A program made the position numbers and the translations under genes. A DNA stretch of 64,000 nucleotides from Pseudomonas mucoides (lineage in GTDB: Bacteria; Pseudomonadota; Gammaproteobacteria; Pseudomonadales; Pseudomonadaceae), in the NCBI RefSeq assembly GCF_015461845.1, contig NZ_JACOPW010000013.1, positions 1 through 64,000 on the forward strand, in the 5' to 3' direction. How positions within the stretch are numbered: the first letter of the stretch is position 1; every line of letters begins with the position of its first letter. The notes under the pieces were generated by a model. It saw only the letters and a program-made list of their open reading frames with translations. It searched no databases and had not been told where the DNA came from. Shown piece by piece: positions 1 to 7,714 of the stretch.

Positions 1-64
1 CTTTCTCGGTCACTTGCTTGACCGCTTCGATCTTGAATTCTTCGGGGTAACGCTGACGACTCAT
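1..64 (-). CDS. IS3-family transposase OrfA, N-terminal fragment
   Basis: Reading leftwards from the ATG at 64, the peptide starts MSRQRYPEEFKIEAVKQVTE, the conserved start of the helix-turn-helix OrfA of IS3-group elements. OrfA binds the terminal repeats and is normally fused by frameshifting to the DDE catalytic OrfB. An AGGAGGT ribosome binding site lies directly upstream. Only 21 codons are visible, so nothing can be said about intactness. Confidence 0.8.
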   Translation of the reverse strand, partial: MSRQRYPEEFKIEAVKQVTEK

Positions 65-118
65 GGCACCTCCTATTTGGGCCTCATTATGAGGCTTGGA
101 GGTGTCTACGAAACCAGG
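1..118 (-). mobile_element. End of an IS3-family insertion sequence (partial)
   Basis: The left edge holds the first codons of an IS3-type OrfA plus about 50 bp of upstream terminal sequence. The outer end is placed near 113-118, where the reading frame of the adjacent gene stops making sense. The rest of the element lies outside the window, so the family call rests on the OrfA N-terminus and the exact terminal repeat is not proven. Confidence 0.7.
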
Positions 119-716
119 GGCGATTCACGTGTGCCGCTTCCAGATCGACCAACACTTTCTGAATTGTCGCTTCTGCCTCGGCGATCGGGGTGAAGATGGC
201 CAATACGTCTGGGTGGTAAAGGTAGGTGGTTGCGCCGGCATAAAACTCATCGTCCCCGATCAACACCCTGTAGAGGGCAAACATCTCGGCCGCAGCTTCT
301 TGTGAGCCACAAGAGTGGGCACGGCTCTCCCAGGCCTGCACGACGTCATCACCCGTAAAGTCGGCTATGTCTTCAACGTCCAGGGCGTACAGGTGCGTAG
401 GAAGCGTTGATAAATCCTCCTCGATGACGGTGTCGGGCCGGGAAGTGATGAGGCTGGAGAAGTTGATTGTCGAGGTGAGGGTTTGAGCGTCGTGGTGAAA
501 CGCACGCGAGCCCAGTACGCCCCCGTCGAACCACTGAGCGTATTCTGAGTGGTCTGCTGTACTGGTGCTTTCATCCAGATAGAGAACGTAAGCCACTTTG
601 AATTGAAGCCATGCCTCGTAACCAGCGTATTGGGCGCGGCTCAACCGTCCCGTTGGTTTCTTTGGCTTGGCTTTGGAAGTCGGGGTGGTTTTGCGCCCCC
701 GGGCCAGCGTGGTCAT
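87..716 (-). pseudogene. Unrecognised protein truncated by the IS insertion
   Basis: The ATG at 716 follows a weak GGAT ribosome binding site and starts a basic tail (residues 4-24 rich in Lys, Arg, Pro and Thr). A mostly acidic, aromatic-rich soluble domain follows. The last codons run into the insertion sequence and stop at 87, so the natural C-terminus is lost and the final eight or so residues are encoded by the mobile element. No domain was recognised. It lies downstream of the genes at 861-1262 and 1361-2059 on the same strand and is probably the last gene of the unit driven by the promoter at 2096-2124. Confidence 0.5.
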
Positions 717-860
717 GGGTGATCCGTCACTCGTTAGATGCGCGCTACAAGTGCTGTAGGGCAGATGGCCACGAGTATCGGTGATAACCCTGGGATTGGA
801 TAGCCGGCGACAGAGCCCCGGCCATACCAGCCCGGGGTGCATATCAAGTGAGGAAGTGGC

Positions 861-1262
861 TTAGAACGATTGACCGGCAAATGATCCCAGGCGGATCTCG
901 TAGGAGTCCGGTCCATAGTGCTCATCCATCAACGCTTTCAATTGAATAACGTTGTCGTCTTCAATGAAGCGCTGGTACTCCTTCTTGAGCGCTTCGAAAT
1001 CCCCGTTGCGGACTTTGAAGTCTGCCCAGCGGTCCCCGGCAGGCAGATTACCTGTGCCTGTCATCTCCTGCCCGAACCACCCGCTGGCACAACCGTATGC
1101 ATAACGACTCGTATTTTCATCTTCCGCTTGAAAGAAGCGTCCAGCCAACGTCTCATCAATTGGTTCGACCAGGTCGTAAAGGCTGGAAGTTTGCTTGCCC
1201 TCAACCGTTTGTGGCTCTACGCAGAAGTAGAAGCCGAACGTTACAGAAATTTCCCCAGCCAA
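861..1262 (-). CDS. Unrecognised small acidic protein, TTG start
   Basis: This 133-residue protein is not recognised. The start chosen is TTG at 1262 because a strong GAGGGGG Shine-Dalgarno lies four bases upstream and no better ATG exists in frame. The N-terminal third is mixed hydrophobic and aromatic, the middle carries a Gly-rich Cys/Trp patch, and the C-terminal half is charged and probably helical. There is no signal peptide or membrane segment. It follows 1361-2059 by about 100 bp without an intervening terminator, so the two are probably co-transcribed. Confidence 0.55.
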   Translation of the reverse strand: MAGEISVTFGFYFCVEPQTVEGKQTSSLYDLVEPIDETLAGRFFQAEDENTSRYAYGCASGWFGQEMTGTGNLPAGDRWADFKVRNGDFEALKKEYQRFIEDDNVIQLKALMDEHYGPDSYEIRLGSFAGQSF

Positions 1263-1360
1263 GATGCCCCCTCATAATTCAGAATTGGGTGCCACTGCAT
1301 CCAGTTGATCCAGCGGCACCGGAGATAGCCAGCATGACGCCGGCGCGACGAATGCCCAGT

Positions 1361-2059
1361 TTAAGCCGCCGCGCTCCGTTGCGCGGATTTCTTGAGCTCG
1401 GTGAAGTAGTGGTCAACCACGATTTTCTCGCCGCCAGTAGAGTCTTGCAGCCACATAGCCACTGGCTGGCCATTGGTGGCGGTGTAGCCTTCCCGGACCT
1501 GCTCCTCGTCCAGGTCGTCACGGTGATGGCTGATGAATGCCACTTCCGCCGGTCGCTCGGCATAGATGCCGTGCAGTGCGCCACCAGTGACATCTGCCAC
1601 AAGGCGGACTGGGGCAGTTGCTGCCTCAACCAAGGATTCGAATGCTTCCAGCACCTGACGCACGCTCGCCTCACAGGTCCCGACGTTGAGTTGAATGGCT
1701 TCGTCCGGGGTATCAGACAGGAAGCCCACCACGCGCCATACGACACCGGCGTAATGACCAGTTGATAGCATGTGCTCAAGATCGTTGGGGTCGCTGGCCA
1801 GCGCGTACAGGGGGCTGTCCAGGGTATCCAGCACGATACTGATGGTCTCGTTAAGTTCGCAGTGAATGAGCGCCAGGCGGGCGGCGTCTTCATCAGTCAG
1901 CCTGGTCGCATTGGCAACCAGGGCAAGGATCTCTTCGCGCTGGCGGGCGTCCAAGGGCATGTAGTGCTCGCCGCTGTCGTAGATAACGTGCAGGCAACGC
2001 TCCATGGCGAACTTCGTGAATCGCAGACCCGCTGCGGGAATAGTTCGTGGGGTGTTCAT
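1361..2059 (-). CDS. Accessory family A protein (paralogue 1)
   Basis: This 232-residue soluble protein belongs to a family with at least three members in the window (also 3048-3752 and 28306-28839). Shared landmarks are an N-terminal AGLRF-x-KF-xx-ERC block, a GEH-xx-P-(L/I)-D-x-RQ segment, a GVVWRVVG strand near residue 110 followed by LS-xx-P, and an (E/D)A-x-QLN-x-G segment before a helical stretch. None is a known catalytic motif, so the function is unknown. The start at 2059 has a GAGG site and lies 36 nt below the conserved promoter element at 2096-2124. A Lys/Ser/Ala tail ends the protein. Confidence 0.7.
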   Translation of the reverse strand: MNTPRTIPAAGLRFTKFAMERCLHVIYDSGEHYMPLDARQREEILALVANATRLTDEDAARLALIHCELNETISIVLDTLDSPLYALASDPNDLEHMLSTGHYAGVVWRVVGFLSDTPDEAIQLNVGTCEASVRQVLEAFESLVEAATAPVRLVADVTGGALHGIYAERPAEVAFISHHRDDLDEEQVREGYTATNGQPVAMWLQDSTGGEKIVVDHYFTELKKSAQRSAAA

Positions 2060-2095
2060 CTAGTGGCCCTCTTGTGAGCTCGGTTATGAGTTCTC

Positions 2096-2124
2096 ATCGT
2101 GAGGGCAACTATCATGTGCCAGAA
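2096..2124 (-). promoter_or_regulatory. Conserved TTCTGG-17-CACGAT promoter element (copy 1)
   Basis: Minus strand: TTCTGG at 2119-2124, followed directly by CAC, with hexamer CACGAT exactly 17 bp downstream. The ATG of the family A gene is 36 nt past the hexamer. One of 17 copies in the window. The promoter role is inferred from position and constancy. Confidence 0.75.
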
Positions 2125-2153
2125 GCACGTACACCGCGAGGAGGTGCCGGCAG

Positions 2154-2654
2154 TCAGCTACTGCTAACCTTGCCCAAGGTGAGGACCACGTTCTGCAGTG
2201 CACGGTCGAATGCTTCATCAGCAGCGTCTTCGAGAAGGCTGATGTTTTCAGTGCGATTGAAAGCTACCGGTGCGCCCCCGCTCGCCGAGTAGCGCCAGCG
2301 CAGATCATCGCCGTAGACGACTTGCGTGACGGAAGGGTGAATGCTTGCGACGTGGGCCAGGGCCTGTTCGACCAATCCCAAGGTGCGGAATGGATGGTCA
2401 TCGCCGATGTGCTGCCCAGCACTCGCTGCTACGAACAAGGGGTTCTGCTGCTCAAACCAGTGCCAGACATCGGCGACGTCGTCTCCCTTGTCGAAGTGCA
2501 GAAAGGAATTGTCCAGTTCAGCACCATCATCAGTCAGGCATACGGCGCTGAGCACATTCCACAAGGTGCAGAGTTCAGCCAGCGTTCGGAAACCGTTGGT
2601 GGCTTTAGTGGCAATTGGGAAAGGGGAAGGGCGGTAGCTGATGTTACCTTGCAT
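2154..2654 (-). CDS. Unrecognised 166-residue soluble protein
   Basis: The start is set at the ATG at 2654 because the promoter element at 2690-2718 and a GAGG site both sit upstream of it. A longer reading frame would begin inside or beyond that element. The protein is acidic, rich in Trp, Phe and His in its middle (DVWHWFEQQNP near residue 65), and has no transmembrane segment. No known domain was identified. It is a single-gene unit: the next gene upstream begins at 2929 and the downstream gene has its own promoter. Confidence 0.65.
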   Translation of the reverse strand: MQGNISYRPSPFPIATKATNGFRTLAELCTLWNVLSAVCLTDDGAELDNSFLHFDKGDDVADVWHWFEQQNPLFVAASAGQHIGDDHPFRTLGLVEQALAHVASIHPSVTQVVYGDDLRWRYSASGGAPVAFNRTENISLLEDAADEAFDRALQNVVLTLGKVSSS

Positions 2655-2689
2655 GATGACCTCGATGGTGTCCGCTGGATGATGGACAC

Positions 2690-2718
2690 ATTGTGAGGTC
2701 GCTCTGAGTGTGCCAGAA
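2690..2718 (-). promoter_or_regulatory. Conserved TTCTGG-17-CACAAT promoter element (copy 2)
   Basis: Minus strand: TTCTGG at 2713-2718 followed by CACAC, hexamer CACAAT at 2690-2695, 35 nt before the ATG at 2654. Confidence 0.75.
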
Positions 2719-2749
2719 CCTACGGCACACTCTGTATTTCCAGCGCTCC

Positions 2750-2929
2750 CTAAGACCAATCCGGATGGTCGGGATCGATCAGAGCACGTCCCGGCACAAT
2801 CATTTCTTTTCCGGTGTCGATGCGGGCAACAACCCAGTTGCCACGTCCGCCGTAGTCAGTGGGTGATTTGGTGCGGACAAGGTTGCCGCTCTTAGTGAAC
2901 CGATACGTTGTTTCGGGTTGAATTTGCAT
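2750..2929 (-). CDS. Unrecognised 59-residue basic protein
   Basis: A perfect GAGGAG ribosome binding site precedes the ATG at 2929, which is why this short form is preferred over a longer open frame reaching further upstream. The sequence looks like a small all-beta module (alternating Tyr, Val, Arg and Gly, ending in an Asp/Pro/Trp tail). No domain was recognised. It lies downstream of the family A gene at 3048-3752 and is probably in the same transcript. Confidence 0.6.
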   Translation of the reverse strand: MQIQPETTYRFTKSGNLVRTKSPTDYGGRGNWVVARIDTGKEMIVPGRALIDPDHPDWS

Positions 2930-3047
2930 TGGGTTCTCCTCAGTACGCGTTAAGTGGATTCTAGCCCGGTACCGCGCTCGACATCTCGGAATTCGACGAT
3001 AACAATAGTTGCCGAATACCGGCGCTGGTGGGCCAGCGGTCAGAGTT

Positions 3048-3752
3048 TCAACTTGGGGCGGTGGAGCGCTCTGCTGCCTTGGCGAAGAAGGCCTGCATCT
3101 CCTCTGTTGCATTGTCGCGGTGATGCCAGATCGCCGCAGTCTTGCCGGCATTGTCCTTGAACCACTGTGCCTGTTCGCTGACACTTCCATTGCTTTCATC
3201 CTCGTGGTCGAAGCACACAACGATGGCCTCGACAGGTTGTTGGCTATGTATGCCCACCAAGCCGCCATCGGAGAGTTCCACTACCACACGAGTTGGGGAG
3301 GGTGCAGGTGCTGGCGAAAGAAGCGACTGGAAAGCGCCCAGGGCTGCCCGCACGCCTGCTTCGTCATTACCGCTGTTCAGCTGCAAGGCATCGCCAGGAC
3401 GGTTGGAGAGGTAGCCCACAACGCGCCACACGACGCCTCCATACGAACCTTCTGAGAAGATGTGCGAGTAATCGTCGGATTCTGCATTGGCAGCCCGCTG
3501 GTAGAGCTCCCCATCGATGGTGTCCATAGCCGCGTAGGAAGCGCCACCAATTTCAATGGTGATGAGATTCAAACGCTGGTGGTCTCCGATGCTCAACGAT
3601 CCATCCAGGGCAATCGGCGCTAGAATGTCTTCACACTGCCGAGGGTCAATCGGCAGGCAATGTTCGCCGTCCTCAGTCACGATACGAATGCAGCGCTCGA
3701 TGTCGAACTTGACGAAGCGCAGGCCTGCGGCCGAAGTCAGGGTGGATTTCAT
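3048..3752 (-). CDS. Accessory family A protein (paralogue 2)
   Basis: This 234-residue protein is a clear paralogue of 1361-2059. Shared features include AGLRF-x-KF, ERC, GEH-xx-PIDPRQ, the GVVWRVVGYLS block, and a DALQLNSG segment followed by an alternating Ala/Glu helix. The C-terminal third is less conserved and more acidic. There is no signal sequence. Only a weak ribosome binding site is seen before the ATG at 3752, but the spacing to the promoter-like element at 3789-3817 (36 nt) equals that of its paralogue. Function unknown. Confidence 0.7.
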   Translation of the reverse strand: MKSTLTSAAGLRFVKFDIERCIRIVTEDGEHCLPIDPRQCEDILAPIALDGSLSIGDHQRLNLITIEIGGASYAAMDTIDGELYQRAANAESDDYSHIFSEGSYGGVVWRVVGYLSNRPGDALQLNSGNDEAGVRAALGAFQSLLSPAPAPSPTRVVVELSDGGLVGIHSQQPVEAIVVCFDHEDESNGSVSEQAQWFKDNAGKTAAIWHHRDNATEEMQAFFAKAAERSTAPS

Positions 3753-3788
3753 TGGTTGTACTCATGAGTCATTGGACTAGATGATCAC

Positions 3789-3817
3789 ATGCTGATGCCA
3801 TTTTCGTTGTGGCAGAA
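3789..3817 (-). promoter_or_regulatory. Variant promoter element TTCTGC-17-CAGCAT (copy 3)
   Basis: The upstream block reads TTCTGCCAC instead of TTCTGGCAC, the only copy with a change there. The hexamer CAGCAT is at the standard 17-bp distance and the start codon at 3752 is 36 nt away. Confidence 0.6.
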
Positions 3818-3938
3818 CCTCAGGCTTTCACCGCAAATGAACTAAATTGTTGGGCTCGGATTTATCCTTGCAGTTATTGGATTGCCTGGGTCAAAAACGC
3901 CGTGCTACAAGGCTGTTCGATTCAGAAGGTAGATTTGA

Positions 3939-4496
3939 GTGAGCAATCTTTTAGAAAGTAGATCCATGTACGAAATCGGGCTTGATGGTTCACCAGAAGG
4001 CTCGGCTTCAAACACCAGGCGCGGGAATCGTAGTGGCCGTATAGCTCCGACCAATGCTGAGGTCTTCGACTTTGAATCATGTGAGATTGTGAGTGAAACC
4101 GCTTTGCGTCATGCCTTGATGACGCGCAGTTCAGTAGCTTTGGATTACATCGCAGATGTGGTGCCGGATCTAGCAACCCATGCGGAGGTCTGCTCCCACG
4201 TCATCAACACGTTACCCCGCGCTCCAGATGCGATCACCTTTCTTACTGAAATCAAGCGCCGCTGCCTGATAAAAAATGTCTATACCCATTCGATATTCAT
4301 GCAGGCCGCTTTTCTGCATGGGTCTGTAAGGGTCAGAGTCAAAGACTCGACGGAGAAAGGGGCCAAACAAGCAGCTCATATTGCATTTGTGAAGCAGCTT
4401 TGCGAGAGAGTGTTGGCCGGTGATGAGTTTCAAACGCCCGGGAAAAGTCCCGTCCAGCATCCAATTGAACAGTCGTGCCCAACGGCATTTATCTAA
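3939..4496 (+). CDS. Unrecognised protein on the opposite strand
   Basis: A plus-strand frame of 185 codons begins with GTG at 3939 after an AAGG-like site. An alternative ATG lies ten codons in. The N-terminal 40 residues are Gly/Ser/Arg-rich and probably disordered. The remainder is a helical, slightly basic domain with clustered Cys and His in the middle but no metal-binding pattern. It runs against almost all neighbours and has none of the shared promoter elements, so it may be an independent insertion. It is supported mainly by length and the absence of a better frame. Confidence 0.45.
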   Translation: MSNLLESRSMYEIGLDGSPEGSASNTRRGNRSGRIAPTNAEVFDFESCEIVSETALRHALMTRSSVALDYIADVVPDLATHAEVCSHVINTLPRAPDAITFLTEIKRRCLIKNVYTHSIFMQAAFLHGSVRVRVKDSTEKGAKQAAHIAFVKQLCERVLAGDEFQTPGKSPVQHPIEQSCPTAFI

Positions 4497-4644
4497 TCTT
4501 CATCTGAGTATTCGCAAGCTTGAGTTCCCCCGAACATCCCTGAGTCTGGGGTGGGTCTGAATAAACTCGCCCGTCTCTACCAATCCCTCAGCTTAGGGCG
4601 AATTCCTCACTGAGGATTTAAAGGCGAGTCCAAGTGCAGGTCAC

Positions 4645-4668
4645 AAAAAGCCCGGACAGTGCCGGGCT
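4645..4668 (-). terminator. Rho-independent terminator
   Basis: AGCCCGG pairs with CCGGGCT across a six-base loop, and the five A bases on the plus side give a U tract for leftward transcripts. It immediately follows the stop codon of the gene ending at 4672. Confidence 0.8.
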
Positions 4669-4671
4669 CAC

Positions 4672-4887
4672 TCATTTGAAGCAACGCTTGCAGCGCTTTG
4701 ACGTTTTTACCAACTCAGGATCCCGATCTATCCCTGGAACAGCTACGCTGCCGCACTTTGAGCTGTAAATATGCGATTCCTGTCCCGTCCCGCCTGAAAG
4801 CACCTCGTGGAAGAAACGGTGAATCAGATAGCTATTGCCGGATGAAGCCATGGCCACGGTGTATTCGCGTTGCTGTGTCGTAATCAT
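4672..4887 (-). CDS. Unrecognised 71-residue protein with C-terminal Cys pair
   Basis: The ATG at 4887 follows a GAGTGAG site. The protein has three Cys residues in its C-terminal half, with Cys-Lys-Arg-Cys near the end, and may bind a metal or be a redox peptide. No family recognised. It follows 4892-5272 by only a few bases and ends at the terminator at 4645-4668, so it is the last gene of the transcript starting at promoter 6415-6443. Confidence 0.5.
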   Translation of the reverse strand: MITTQQREYTVAMASSGNSYLIHRFFHEVLSGGTGQESHIYSSKCGSVAVPGIDRDPELVKTSKRCKRCFK

Positions 4888-4891
4888 AAAC

Positions 4892-5272
4892 TCACTCAGG
4901 GTCTGTGATGAGCATCCGGCCTGGCACCGCTGGCGCGGTTTGAATTTCGGCCAGACCTTTGGCAGTTCTGAATCCGATCTCGGTCACTGAGACCGGGTAT
5001 TTAATTCCGCCATCCGGATTCAACACCACGAGGCCAAACTTGCGGAGCTCGCTGAGCGTTGCTTGATCCAGGTCGGACGCGCCGTTGATCAGGTCTTGCA
5101 GTTTCTCGCTCGCTACCGCACCCAGTTCAACCGCCCACTCACGGCCGTCGCGGCTGTAGTGGAAAGCGAATGACTCGGGCCTGGCTTCGATTGCGAGGAG
5201 CTTCAAACCTGGGCGTTCAGTGGTTGCGGGATTGTTCACGAATACACTCCGAAGTTTATGCGCGGTGGCCAT
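4892..5272 (-). CDS. Unrecognised 126-residue protein
   Basis: The most likely start is ATG at 5272 (MATAHKLR). A frame nine codons longer is possible, and the ribosome binding site is poor for both. The protein is soluble, has an Arg-Asp-Gly-Arg-Glu-Trp patch around residue 43 and a mixed alpha/beta pattern. It lies about 40 bp downstream of 5313-6368 with no terminator between, so it is likely the middle gene of a three-gene unit. Function unknown. Confidence 0.55.
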   Translation of the reverse strand: MATAHKLRSVFVNNPATTERPGLKLLAIEARPESFAFHYSRDGREWAVELGAVASEKLQDLINGASDLDQATLSELRKFGLVVLNPDGGIKYPVSVTEIGFRTAKGLAEIQTAPAVPGRMLITDPE

Positions 5273-5312
5273 GATCGGCATTGTAACTGGCCACCGCACG
5301 ATCGACCTGAAT

Positions 5313-6368
5313 TCAGCCTGCCAGGAAACTCAATTGCTCCATGGGTGCTTGCTGCGGGGTAGGCTTTGCCGCGGGCTTGGCGTCGATGACCCAAGTCGTG
5401 TTTGCGGCAGGGAACTGGGTGAGGGAGTAGATCTCGTCCTGACCTTGCGGCATAGCGAAGTGGATTTCTTTACCAACAGAGCTGTGTTCAACCTTCGCCA
5501 ACAAGCGCTCAATGGTCCGCTGCTTGTAGTCTTCGACCTTCACGGTCGTGTCGACGATAACCCTTACGCCGGTGGCAGGCATCGGCTCTGCGTTTTCCAC
5601 CGAGGCTCGGAGTGCCTGAATGCGTTTGCGGTAGCTGCCTGGCTCCTTAACCTCTGCTTCCCAAAGCGAGGCTACGAACTGGGCAACGATGCTGTATGCC
5701 CAGCCCTCACAGCGCCACTGTCCGTCACTGCCCATCATCAGGACGTTGTCATTGTCCCGGACCTGCATGCAGCGCGGCGATGTAACGTCGTATGCCTTGG
5801 CCTTCTGAGGCTTGTAGCCCAGGCTTTCGTCACGCGGGTTGCTCAGTGGGATGTTGTAGCTCTGAATAACCCGGTGTGCGCCTAGAGTCATGCCGTCATA
5901 CAAGGTGCCCAAGAGGTTGCTGTCCGCGTACAGGGAAAGCTCTACGGATTCGCCGGCCTCAAGCGCCGCGACCTGTGTCCCATAGCCCTGTGCTTGCATC
6001 GCGGGCTTGGAGTCGTTGAACGCGCTCATGGTCAGCGGAGAATTCCACTCTTTTCCAGCTTTAAGGATGATGTCCAGGTTGGCCATCGCGACAGGGTTGG
6101 CCATCTCTGCTAGCCAGCCCGCGATATAGCTCTCAGGCGTGATTGTCCGTCCGCCAGCACCTACCAGCGATTGGCCTTCGCAGGCCGAGGCAGAACGAAA
6201 GATCGCGCGAATCATCTGCGATGACGATCCAATTGCCCGGGCGCTCCAGCGAGGGGTGTGGGGGTAGCAGTTCGATTCGTAGGTTTGCTCAAACATGACA
6301 TAGCAAGGCTGGCCGTCTTGACCGCGGAATGCGCCAATCAGTTTGCCGGTGGTAACGGTTGAACTCAT
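5313..6368 (-). CDS. Unrecognised 351-residue protein
   Basis: This is one of the longer accessory genes. The protein is soluble, with Cys/Ser-rich N-terminal 80 residues, a mixed core and a C-terminal tail rich in Pro, Ala and Lys that ends in MEQLSFLAG. That ending resembles short beta-clamp-binding peptides (QLxLF type), but this is only a visual resemblance. No enzyme motif was found. The start at 6368 lies 46 nt from the hexamer of the promoter element at 6415-6443. It heads a probable transcript with 4892-5272 and 4672-4887. Confidence 0.65.
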   Translation of the reverse strand: MSSTVTTGKLIGAFRGQDGQPCYVMFEQTYESNCYPHTPRWSARAIGSSSQMIRAIFRSASACEGQSLVGAGGRTITPESYIAGWLAEMANPVAMANLDIILKAGKEWNSPLTMSAFNDSKPAMQAQGYGTQVAALEAGESVELSLYADSNLLGTLYDGMTLGAHRVIQSYNIPLSNPRDESLGYKPQKAKAYDVTSPRCMQVRDNDNVLMMGSDGQWRCEGWAYSIVAQFVASLWEAEVKEPGSYRKRIQALRASVENAEPMPATGVRVIVDTTVKVEDYKQRTIERLLAKVEHSSVGKEIHFAMPQGQDEIYSLTQFPAANTTWVIDAKPAAKPTPQQAPMEQLSFLAG

Positions 6369-6414
6369 GTTTGATACTCCTGAATGTGTTTAGAACCTGT
6401 GTTTCGATAGGGTC

Positions 6415-6443
6415 AGTATCAGGGTGCTTTGCGTGTGCCAGAA
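6415..6443 (-). promoter_or_regulatory. Conserved TTCTGG-17-GATACT promoter element (copy 4)
   Basis: Minus strand: TTCTGGCACAC with hexamer GATACT at 6415-6420. The start codon at 6368 is 46 nt downstream. Confidence 0.75.
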
Positions 6444-6526
6444 CCGCCCAAGCAGCGACGTTCGGGTTCAACAGCACTACTTGGAACCTGCTCTGAGGAG
6501 TCGAATGCACCTGCTCGTGCCGGACA

Positions 6527-6553
6527 ACAAAAAGCCCGGCATATGCCGGGCCT
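6527..6553 (-). terminator. Rho-independent terminator
   Basis: A perfect GCCCGGCATATGCCGGGC palindrome is flanked by A residues on the plus side, giving a U tract leftwards. It lies just past the stop of the membrane protein at 6572-7015. Confidence 0.8.
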
Positions 6554-6571
6554 TGTGAAGGACTCTGTGTG

Positions 6572-7015
6572 TTAAAGCCCCATGAGTCGGAGGCGAAAGT
6601 CTCCCCACACTGTCCATCGAGTAAGGAACGAAGCGATCGCACCTAGTGCAACGATGATAAGTGCGCTGATCACAAAGTTAGTAGAAATGCCCTGAGGCGG
6701 GGTGGGGAGCTGGGGATTCGATCCCTGAATGCACAAGACGTAGCCCAGCCCATAAACGACTACCAGCGCGGCACAAAAGGCTCGATCTGCTGCTTTGCGG
6801 TAGTACAGCTCATAAACAAGCCCGCCCGAGCATTGGAAAACCCATACGAGCAGGGTCATCCCCAGGAGATATTGACCAATTGTTTCTGGCAGGACATGCA
6901 CGAGAGTAACCATGCCTCCGATCAAATACATGTTAAAGCCAGTGAAGGCTGCCACGATGAGCTGGCGTCGTGGAGGAGGCTTCGGGGTACCAAGCGTAGG
7001 TGAATATTCAGTCAT
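6572..7015 (-). CDS. Small integral membrane protein, function unknown
   Basis: The start at ATG 7015 has a GGAAGAG site seven bases upstream. The 147-residue product has a Pro/Arg-rich cytoplasmic N-terminus and four hydrophobic segments (roughly residues 20-40, 45-65, 75-97 and 112-133), so it is a polytopic inner-membrane protein. No transporter or enzyme signature is evident. It ends at a strong terminator and lacks a copy of the shared promoter element directly upstream, suggesting separate control. Confidence 0.6.
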   Translation of the reverse strand: MTEYSPTLGTPKPPPRRQLIVAAFTGFNMYLIGGMVTLVHVLPETIGQYLLGMTLLVWVFQCSGGLVYELYYRKAADRAFCAALVVVYGLGYVLCIQGSNPQLPTPPQGISTNFVISALIIVALGAIASFLTRWTVWGDFRLRLMGL

Positions 7016-7077
7016 GTCTCTTCCAGATATTGCCCAGGACAAGCTATCAATTTACCTCAGAACAACGGGTCCTCATT

Positions 7078-7099
7078 GAAAACCCCCTTGCGGGTTTTT
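7078..7099 (-). terminator. Probable terminator of the 7113-7604 gene
   Basis: AAAACCC and GGGTTTTT arms around a short CCTTGC loop form a hairpin flanked by A and T runs, so it could work in either direction. It follows the stop codon of 7113-7604. Confidence 0.65.
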
Positions 7100-7112
7100 A
7101 TGGGTATATGCC

Positions 7113-7604
7113 TTATGGCATGACAACGTCTGTGCTTGGGTACGCCGCTTCCGGTGCCACACTCAATTCAACTGGCACACTGACCCAGTCCCCGAACTTT
7201 GTGACAACGACGGCACGGCAAAGCGCTACGAGTTCATTGCGCGCAGGCTCAGTGGTGTATTGTTCGCCGCCGCTGTAGTAGATGTTTGCAATCCAGCGCT
7301 CGGAGTTCTCAGTGCCTTCGGCCCCGTAGTGAGCCTCTGGATTGAGCGCCACCTGGTATTCGCGCAGCAACGGGCCGGCATGAGCCCAGTCTGCGCTCGG
7401 CTTGAACAGGCTCAAGCCCCGCGAGGTAACGCGATAGGCTCGTGTGAGGTTCTGGTATTGGGGGCACTCTATCTGAACCTTGATCCCGGCCGCTTGAGCA
7501 ACCGCCCAGTCCAGGGCTGGACCGTCCAGTTCCTCAAGATAGATTCGTACGAAACCCGAAAGTGCTTGGGACTGGTCGGGCAGGATGGGAGCGTGGGCGG
7601 TCAT
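7113..7604 (-). CDS. Unrecognised 163-residue protein
   Basis: The ATG at 7604 has a GAGGA site and is 31 nt from the promoter hexamer at 7636-7641. A longer frame would start inside that element, so the short form is chosen. The product is soluble, mixed alpha/beta, with several Tyr/Trp-containing strands and a Cys-Arg-Ala-Val-Val-Val core segment. No domain recognised. Single-gene unit bounded by its own promoter and terminator. Confidence 0.65.
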   Translation of the reverse strand: MTAHAPILPDQSQALSGFVRIYLEELDGPALDWAVAQAAGIKVQIECPQYQNLTRAYRVTSRGLSLFKPSADWAHAGPLLREYQVALNPEAHYGAEGTENSERWIANIYYSGGEQYTTEPARNELVALCRAVVVTKFGDWVSVPVELSVAPEAAYPSTDVVMP

Positions 7605-7635
7605 TTCGGTGTCCTCGGCTGGAATCAATACCTCT

Positions 7636-7664
7636 ATGCTGCCTTGATTGGCGGTGTGCCAGAA
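7636..7664 (-). promoter_or_regulatory. Conserved TTCTGG-17-CAGCAT promoter element (copy 5)
   Basis: Minus strand: TTCTGG at 7659-7664 followed by CACAC, hexamer CAGCAT at 7636-7641, start codon 31 nt further. Confidence 0.75.
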
Positions 7665-7714
7665 GCCGAAACATCGCCGACATTTCCATCGTTCCAGGTT
7701 TAGGGTTCGCCCGG

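Noticed and set aside
2096..2124. Sigma-54 promoter reading of TGGCAC
   Set aside because: TGGCAC resembles the -24 box, but the TTGC -12 box is missing at the required spacing in the copies checked; only one copy has TTGC, seven bases away instead of five.
4892..5299. Longer version of the gene ending at 4892
   Set aside because: The extra nine codons have no better translation signal than ATG 5272.
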